A stretch of 64,000 bases of DNA. Source: Paenibacillus oleatilyticus (GTDB lineage: Bacteria; Bacillota; Bacilli; Paenibacillales; NBRC-103111). The stretch covers positions 62,001 to 126,000 of the forward strand of contig NZ_JAHNZO010000003.1 in the NCBI RefSeq assembly GCF_018998565.1. Direction: 5' to 3'. The position numbers were made by a program, and so were the translations under genes. Below the pieces are notes generated by a model, which worked only from the letters and a program-made list of their open reading frames with translations, had not been told where the DNA came from and ran no database searches. This document shows positions 63,285 through 64,000 of the stretch, piece after piece; position 1 is the stretch's first letter, and every line of letters starts with the position of its first letter.

Positions 63285-64000
63285 TCCGAGAGCGGGAGGC
63301 GGAGATCGTCGTCATCGGAGGCGGAACCGGCGGATGTGCGGCGGCGTTGGCCGCGGCCAGACTCGGGAAGCGCGTGATCATGACCGAAGAAACTGAATGG
63401 ATCGGCGGGCAGCTGACGAGCCAGGCGGTGCCGCCGGATGAGCATCCGTGGATCGAGCAGTTCGGCTGTACGCGCAGCTACCGGCAGTTCCGGGACGGCG
63501 TGCGTGGCTATTACCGGCGGCATTTTCCGCTGACGGCCGCGGCAAGGGCGAATCTGCTGCTGAATCCCGGCAGCGGCGGCGTCAGCCGGTTGTGCCACGA
63601 GCCGCGGACGGCGCTCGCCGTTCTGCAGCAGATGCTGGCTCCGTACGTTCACAGTGGACAGCTAACGATCTTGACGAGACATACGGCGGAAAGTGCCGAA
63701 ACCGATGGGGATCGCGTCGTTTCAGTGACGGTACGCTGCCTGCGGACCGGGGACCGCACCGTGCTGACCGCGCCTTATGTGATCGACGCAACCGAGTGCG
63801 GGGATGTACTGCCGCTGGCGGGAGTCGAGTACGTGACCGGCGCGGAATCCCGCAGCCAGACCGGCGAGCCGCACGCCTTGGACGGAGCGGCCGACCCGCT
63901 CGATATGCAGGGCTTCACCTACTGCTTCGCGATGGATTACTTGCCCGGCGAAGATCATACGATCGCGAAGCCCGCACAATACTCGTTCTGGCGGAACTAT
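63281..64000 (+). CDS. FAD-dependent oxidoreductase (partial, runs off the window)
   Basis: The frame is open to the window end (240 codons seen). It starts VVIGGGTGGCAAALAAARLGKRVIM, a Rossmann FAD-binding loop, followed by WIGGQLTSQAVPPDEHPWIEQFG and YVIDATECGDVLPLAGVEYV. That is the FAD_oxidored family (PF12831) often found with sugar or glycan metabolism genes. The start ATG overlaps the isomerase stop. The 3' end is not visible, so length and function cannot be judged. Confidence 0.85.
   Translation, partial: MIREREAEIVVIGGGTGGCAAALAAARLGKRVIMTEETEWIGGQLTSQAVPPDEHPWIEQFGCTRSYRQFRDGVRGYYRRHFPLTAAARANLLLNPGSGGVSRLCHEPRTALAVLQQMLAPYVHSGQLTILTRHTAESAETDGDRVVSVTVRCLRTGDRTVLTAPYVIDATECGDVLPLAGVEYVTGAESRSQTGEPHALDGAADPLDMQGFTYCFAMDYLPGEDHTIAKPAQYSFWRNY

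Overview
The window looks like a piece of a Paenibacillus chromosome, or that of a close relative in the Bacillota. The evidence is a moderately GC-rich genome with strong AGGAGG ribosome sites, TTG and GTG starts, S-layer-homology (SLH) proteins, YesM/YesN-type two-component systems with family 1 solute-binding proteins, CcpA-type cre sites and a Bacillus-like nas operon. Genus assignment is an inference from gene content. No rRNA, tRNA or CRISPR array is visible.

Layout. 1-8.5 kb: the 3' end of a nonribosomal peptide synthetase (NRPS) operon (partial C-A-T module without thioesterase, SAM methyltransferase, GNAT acetyltransferase, two half-size ABC exporters, a YggS/PLPHP-like PLP protein) closed by a terminator. 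8.5-10.8 kb: a Q/N-rich coiled-coil protein, a Gfo/Idh/MocA oxidoreductase and a Sir2 deacylase. 10.9-18.2 kb: assimilatory nitrate block, with a divergent ANTAR antiterminator and the nasA-nasD-nasE-nasC operon. The leader has a perfect sigma-A promoter, two hexaloop hairpins (A at position 1, G at position 4) and an overlapping terminator, the layout of an ANTAR antitermination element. 18.3-19.2 kb: remnant of a mobile element (small XRE repressor, truncated serine recombinase, coiled-coil ORF).

19.4-29.5 kb: a compact cluster of acyl-CoA ligase, a 1071-residue MalT/BTAD regulator, a KAS III-like condensing enzyme, an alpha/beta hydrolase and a FabG-like reductase, then a secreted lipase-like protein and another hydrolase. 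Both candidate promoters carry an 11-bp-period direct repeat NTGYAAC-N4-NTGYAAC, as expected for a BTAD/SARP activator, so the two transcription units look like one regulon. This is the best candidate for an undescribed system. 29.6-33.7 kb: a serine-hydrolase lipoprotein behind a gene fusing a membrane histidine kinase to a NarL-type regulator. 33.8-35.8 kb: an AT-rich island of decayed genes with an IS3 transposase fragment.

35.8-45.3 kb: orphan AraC-type response regulator, a 2144-residue SLH-anchored phosphodiester glycosidase/metallophosphoesterase, and motAB. 45.5-49.9 kb: a MarR-controlled MFS exporter with an operator palindrome, two immunity-like genes (Imm22-like, DUF1963) behind marR, and a divergent XRE/HEPN-like pair. 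50-64 kb: a YesMN-type two-component system, a LysR/MFS divergent pair, an AfuABC-like ABC importer behind two cre-like sites, then a second solute-binding protein, a PP2C-like phosphatase, a sugar isomerase/epimerase and the start of an FAD oxidoreductase. An interspersed repeat occurs at least twice (36.9 and 55.7 kb), in opposite orientation.
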